Below are positions 60,052-64,000 of a stretch of DNA of 64,000 bases, piece by piece. The notes under the pieces are model-generated. The model did not search any database. It was not told the DNA's origin and worked only from the letters and a program-made list of their open reading frames with translations. Numbering within the stretch: the stretch's first letter is position 1; each line of letters starts with the position of its first letter. This stretch comes from Niebla homalea (Eukaryota; Ascomycota; Lecanoromycetes; Lecanorales; Ramalinaceae), in assembly GCA_019925105.1 (NCBI GenBank), contig JAHGAU010000007.1, forward strand, positions 682,001 through 746,000, read 5' to 3'. The position numbers were made by a program, and so were the translations under genes.

Positions 60052-61150
60052 AAAAATACTATAAATTAAAAGATAAATATCGTTAATAAAGCCTTTAACT
60101 TAGATTTTCTATTTTAACTTAATAAACTTTTTAATTAATAAACCGTTAAAAAATAAAAATAATATAAAAGAAATAAACGATCTTTAAGGAATTTTTATTA
60201 TAACGGGTTTTATTTGGGAAGAAATCCATAATTCTTTATATAGTTATTAAGGATTTTTATTATTATTGTTTTTAAAGCCTTCCTTAATATATAAAGGAGT
60301 ACAATAAATTTATAAAACTTTACCTTAAAGTAATCCGGCTTAATAAACTTCTTAAGGATAATTATCCTCGTTTCCTTAAACTTATATAAATAATAATGAA
60401 TATTAAAATATACTTAAAAAAAAATAAAAACCCTTTTAAATAATAATATTATTATTAATAAGAATCTATTAAGGATTTTATTCGGTCTTAAAGTTTTATT
60501 TTTCTTTAATTTATTAATCGCTTTAATTATTATATCTTATATTATTATTTTATTTATTAATATAAGGTCGGGGTATATAATATTATTAATATTATTTAAG
60601 TTAACCTTTAATGGAAAAAAGAAAAATATTCCTTTAAAAGCTTCGATTTTACCATTAAAGGTATTAATTAATATATTATCGGGTCTTTTAAGGGACGGGA
60701 ATTTAGAGATAAGCTTTAATTTTTTACTTTATTCCTTATTATATTTTATTAACTTTTAAATATTATAAAGTAAAACCGTTAAATTATATATTATAAATTA
60801 AAAGTATATTTATTTAACCTTCTTAATAATCTTCTTTTTTTCTTTTTAAATAGCCTTTAATTAATTAAATATTTTTTAATTTTTATACTTAAAAGTTTAC
60901 TTTATTAACCTTTTCGTTTTTACGATTACGGTTATATACTCTTTATTTTAATAAATTTTAGCTCTTTAAGAAAACTTCGTTATTAAGATTATTTTATTGA
61001 TTATTTTATTTAATACTTTTATAATTCGCTTTATAAAAAGGTTAATTTAATTTTTATTATTTAATTAAGGGAGGTCCGTAAATTATATTACCGTTTCCTC
61101 CGCTTTTATATAAACCTTTATTATTTTAACTGTTTTTTACGCCTTCCTTA
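60052..61150 (-). pseudogene. LINE-2 reverse transcriptase region remnant
   Basis: Between the endonuclease remnant and the G insertion, the expected place of RT. A segment near 60430-60470 could be the (F/Y)xDD region read as I-N-N-N-I-I, but this is uncertain. Stops are dense and no other RT block is clear to me. Confidence 0.5.
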
Positions 61151-62100
61151 CCGGTAATAATAAGGTTATATTAACGGTTTAATCTAGGGTTATTTATATT
61201 AATATATAATCCGAGCTATATTTTAAGTCTTTTCGTAACTTATATTTTATAACCGCGCCGGTAACCTTTTTTATATTAAAGGTTAAATTAATTATCGTTT
61301 TAAATTTATAACTTTTTTATATAATAATCTTTTATAATATTAATAATAAGAAGTTAATTTAAGCGGTAACTATTAATAAATCGTCCGATTTAATATAGTT
61401 TATTATATGCCTTTCTTTATTTTATATATAATAATATAGGTTAAAGTCTTTAAATAATATATATTTATTTAAAGTAATTAAAACCTCTTTAAGTAATAAT
61501 ATTATAAATAATCCCTTTTTATTAACCGGCGGCGGGTTATACGCGTTATAAATATTAAGGTTACCCTTTAAGTCTTTTTTTTATAATACGGAATATATAA
61601 AGGTTTTTACCGTAATAAATAACGTTTTAATTATTTACGTTAAGCCATTTATTTATAAAGAAGTATATTCTGGTTATTTTATTCCCCTTAAAGGTTAAAT
61701 AAAACCCCTTCCCCGGGTTAATAAATAAATATATATATAGGTTATATAATAATTCCTATATTATAATAATATTAACGTTTTCGATTTTTTTAAACTTAAA
61801 TATTAATATTATTATTTTAATTCCCTTATTACGGACGTTATATTATATTATTCTTAAAAGCATTAATATATTATATATTAATCTTTATAAAGGCTCCTTT
61901 ATAAAGACCCATTTAAGTTATAGATTTCTTATTAAAATTAAACGTTTTTTAATTTAATACCTTCCCGGCTATTATTAAAAACGTAAAACGGCCGGCCCTT
62001 AAAGTTAAAATTATAAAAAGCTTTTTTTTCTTTATTTTATATATTATTATTATTTACTTTTTATTATTTAATTAATTAAGTTTATATCTTAAAGTTACCT
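61150..62100 (-). pseudogene. LINE-2 apurinic-type endonuclease remnant
   Basis: On the minus strand around 61290-61160 the frame reads TINLTFNIKKV, then a SSDYILI block where EEP endonucleases of LINEs have (G/S)SDHxPI, then a PVRKA block. This S-T-I-D-L-T-F plus SDHxPI pairing marks the C-terminal end of the domain, which nicks the target for primed reverse transcription. The N-terminal part of the domain should lie upstream to about 62000. Confidence 0.68.
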
Positions 62101-63773
62101 TTAATTAACTTATTAAATTAATTCCGTACGTATTATACCGTTAGAATTTTACGGTTATCCGGGTTTTTTTACGTTTAATCTCTTTAACTTTTATTATATA
62201 CTTAGAATCCTATATTAGATATCCTTCCTTATTATACGTAATATATTTAAGTACGTCCTTTATAAGTCCCTTAATTATTAACTTTATATATTTATAAGTA
62301 TTATAATTTTTAATATAAACCATATACTTTATAATAATAAAGTATTTTATAATAATATATTTATAATTTTAATATTTAAAATATTAATAAATATCCGTTA
62401 TTTTATTTTATAACCGAATTATCTTAAGAAATCCCTTTTTAATAATATTTTTATCCAAGATATTATTATATATTTTTATTAAAGTTACGCTTAATATAAC
62501 GGTAAAGTACCTTTTTATATATCTTAAGGAATTAAGTTTTTTTATTACCGGAGGAAGCCTATAATTAACGATTTTAAACCTTAAATAAAAAACCGTATTC
62601 TTTTTTTTATATTCCTTAACGTAATCTTTTTTTTAATTTTTATAAAACGTAATAAGTATATCCTATTTATTATAATAATAAATAATTACCTTAAAACTTT
62701 AATTAATTTATATTTTCTTTTATTAATTTAAGTTTTAAATTTCTTTAAGCTTTCTTTCGTTTTTAATAACGTTATATTAAGGAGGATATCCTTATTTTAT
62801 AATTTACGTATTATAATAATTTATTTTATTAATAATTCCGTTATTACCTTAAAAGTTTTTATTAATTATAATAAGTTTATTTCCGTAATTACGTTCCTTT
62901 CTTTATTATTAAATAAGCGGACCGTTATTATTTTTACCTTTTATAATATGGTTATTTTTTCCTTTATTATCTTTTTATTTTCTGCCGTGAATACCCCTTT
63001 ATTATCCTTATTGCCTAGCTTTTTCTCGTTTAAAAGGCTATTATTTTTATATTTTCATTTTATACCTTTAACCTTAAACCGTTATCTTTATCCTTTATTA
63101 ACGTCCTTGTTCCCGCCCCTTAAGAGCCTCGTAAACGCTCCGTTTCCCCCAGTTTTACCTTTATTTTTATATAAAAGTCCCTTACGCTTTTTAATTTAAT
63201 CTATAATATCGATTAAGTTTTTAACGTAATATCCTTTTATTTTACCGTAAGGAGTCCTTTTAAAGCCTTTATTATTTCTTTTATTATCCTTTTACCCTTA
63301 TTTACCGGGTAACGTACCGTCTCCGTCTTTTATTTTTAATCCTTTAAGGTCTTATTTTCCTTATTAATTTTATTTCCTTTTTATATACTTTTAATAATAC
63401 TTTTACTGCAGTCTTCCCGTTTTTTCCCCCCACTTATACCCTTTATTATTAATGTTTTACCGGCCTTTTTACCCCCTTATTTATTTATTACCTCCATATT
63501 ATTATTACGCTTTTTATACGCTTTAATATACGTATTTAATTAACCTTAATTCTTTTACTTATTTTAAGCATTATTTAACTTATTATTATTATTATATTAC
63601 CTATACGTATCGTTACCGTTTCTATTAATATAGGTTACTTACCCGTTTACCACCTTATTCTTAATTATTACGCTATTTCTACTTATTATACTTAATATAC
63701 TTTTCTTACTATTACTAAAGCTATACGTATACGTATCGTTTTGGACCTTAGGGGTCCCTTTGTTTATCGCCAT
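62100..63773 (-). pseudogene. LINE-2 ORF1 region remnant
   Basis: An ATG at 63773-63771 opens a frame 24 bases from the LINE 5' end that begins MAINKGTPKVQND and stays open for about 45 codons before RIP stops. Lys/Asn-rich stretches follow. ORF1 of Tad-like LINEs encodes a nucleic-acid-binding gag-like protein. I cannot show a zinc knuckle. The 83-codon plus-strand frame at 62948-63199 is antisense to this region and is not a gene. Confidence 0.55.
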
Positions 63774-63797
63774 CTCCCTCACGATATTATTATTTTC

Positions 63798-64000
63798 ATA
63801 TATAATATAATACCGATAAGTATTTATAATATATTAAATTAAATTATAAGTCTTAGAAAACCCGATGAATTTTTTATTAAAAAAGTTAAACAATATAATA
63901 TATATTAAGAACGTAAGCTTTTAAGTATAAATTAAATAAAATTTTAAACTAAAGCCGTTAAAGGATACTTTATTAACTTTAAAGGCTATTACGTTTATAA
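63798..64000 (+). pseudogene. Copia-2 F resumes: integrase continuation
   Basis: Begins with the second copy of the 11-bp TSD and aligns with E 29899 to about 30100. The element continues past the window end. Confidence 0.9.

Larger units (their letters stand above)
50021..63797 (-). mobile_element. LINE-2: near full-length Tad-like LINE, minus strand (split by chromovirus G)
   Basis: Pieces 50021-51765 and 60047-63797, about 5.5 kb net. The 3' tail is at 50021 and the 5' end at 63797, next to the TSD 63798-63808. It carries an ORF1 start near the 5' end (ATG at 63773-63771), an endonuclease remnant around 61150-61290, and RT/C-terminal parts downstream, cut by G. Layout and length fit the Tad1 group of fungal LINEs. 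The body is strongly RIP-mutated; the first ~40 bases at the 5' end are better preserved. Confidence 0.85.
33440..64000 (+). mobile_element. Copia-2 LTR retrotransposon, copy F (right end outside window; split by C and by the LINE pair)
   Basis: Begins with a 139-bp LTR at 33440-33578 and the primer site GGTTATAAGCCCGG. Pieces present are 33440-36445, 42540-42865 and 63798-64000, which join into one sequence aligning with E 20371-20703 plus 26803 to about 30110. RT, RNase H and the 3' LTR lie beyond 64000. It is the host of a four-level nest (F, LINE, G, H). RIP is heavier than in E. In the leader near 33755, a segment of about 20 bp between two aggcta repeats is missing relative to I and E. 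Confidence 0.94.

Noticed and set aside
62948..63199. 83-codon plus-strand frame, the longest in the window
   Set aside because: Antisense to the LINE-2 ORF1 region; no family resemblance; the sense strand has the Lys/Asn-rich LINE sequence.
42866..63797. A single giant 21-kb mobile element (Starship or Maverick type)
   Set aside because: The content is fully explained by two LINEs plus nested D and G; no tyrosine-recombinase captain, DNA polymerase or terminal inverted repeats. The flanking 11-bp repeat is a LINE target duplication.
1..64000. Mitochondrial DNA or a bacterial AT-rich genome
   Set aside because: No mitochondrial genes, tRNAs or operons; LTR retrotransposons, LINEs, TSDs and CpA/TpG depletion are nuclear fungal traits.

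Overview
This window looks like a block of dead transposons from the nuclear genome of a filamentous ascomycete (Pezizomycotina). I cannot name the species. The sequence is extremely A+T rich. CpA and TpG are nearly absent while CpG partly survives. Where copies can be aligned by eye they differ almost only by C/T and G/A transitions. That is the signature of repeat-induced point mutation (RIP). There is no intact protein-coding gene: the longest open frame is 83 codons and lies antisense to a LINE ORF1 remnant. About 62.5 of 64 kb can be assigned to named transposon copies, and nearly every insertion edge is set by a matching target-site duplication (TSD).

Layout. Copia-2 copy I (minus strand, 3' LTR cut by the window start) covers 1-19612. 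It is split by chromovirus J (Ty3/Gypsy, plus, 1892-9286, TSD ttaac) and by Copia-1 copy A (plus, 10437-16508, TSD aaata). A 758-bp non-transposon piece with minisatellites follows (19613-20370). Copia-2 copy E (plus, 20371-32688, TSD aagac) carries Copia-1 copy B (minus, 20704-26797, TSD gctag). A second unidentified piece, 32689-33439, continues the sequence into which E inserted. Copia-2 copy F (plus) starts at 33440 and runs off the right end.

F is opened twice. Copia-1 copy C (minus, 36446-42539, TSD atagc) is the first insertion. The second is a 20.9-kb block (42866-63797, TSD of 11 bp) made of two Tad-like LINEs joined tail to tail: a 5'-truncated plus copy of about 1.0 kb and a minus copy of about 5.5 kb. 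The short LINE is split by Copia-1 copy D (plus, 43635-49735, TSD aaaat). The long LINE is split by chromovirus G (minus, 51766-60046, TSD tatat). Inside the chromodomain of G sits H (52763-53785, TSD atatt), a 1-kb GC-rich non-coding LTR element. The nest F > LINE > G > H is four deep.

The most unusual item is H. Its 178-bp LTRs are 176/178 identical, it has escaped RIP, it has no coding capacity, and it is rich in hairpins. Each LTR contains a perfect tRNA-type A box, and a B-box-like sequence and T-run follow in the leader, so a polymerase III promoter may span the LTR/leader junction. Other notable points are the LINE pair with an inverted copy of its target between the tails, the tapering of RIP at the outer ends of insertions, and two Copia-1 insertions only 34 bp apart in Copia-2 coordinates.

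These elements no longer encode working proteins. The region most likely behaves as silent AT-rich heterochromatin. Domain calls rest on reading conserved motifs through RIP-made stops and D-to-N changes, so domain edges are approximate, while element edges with TSDs are exact.
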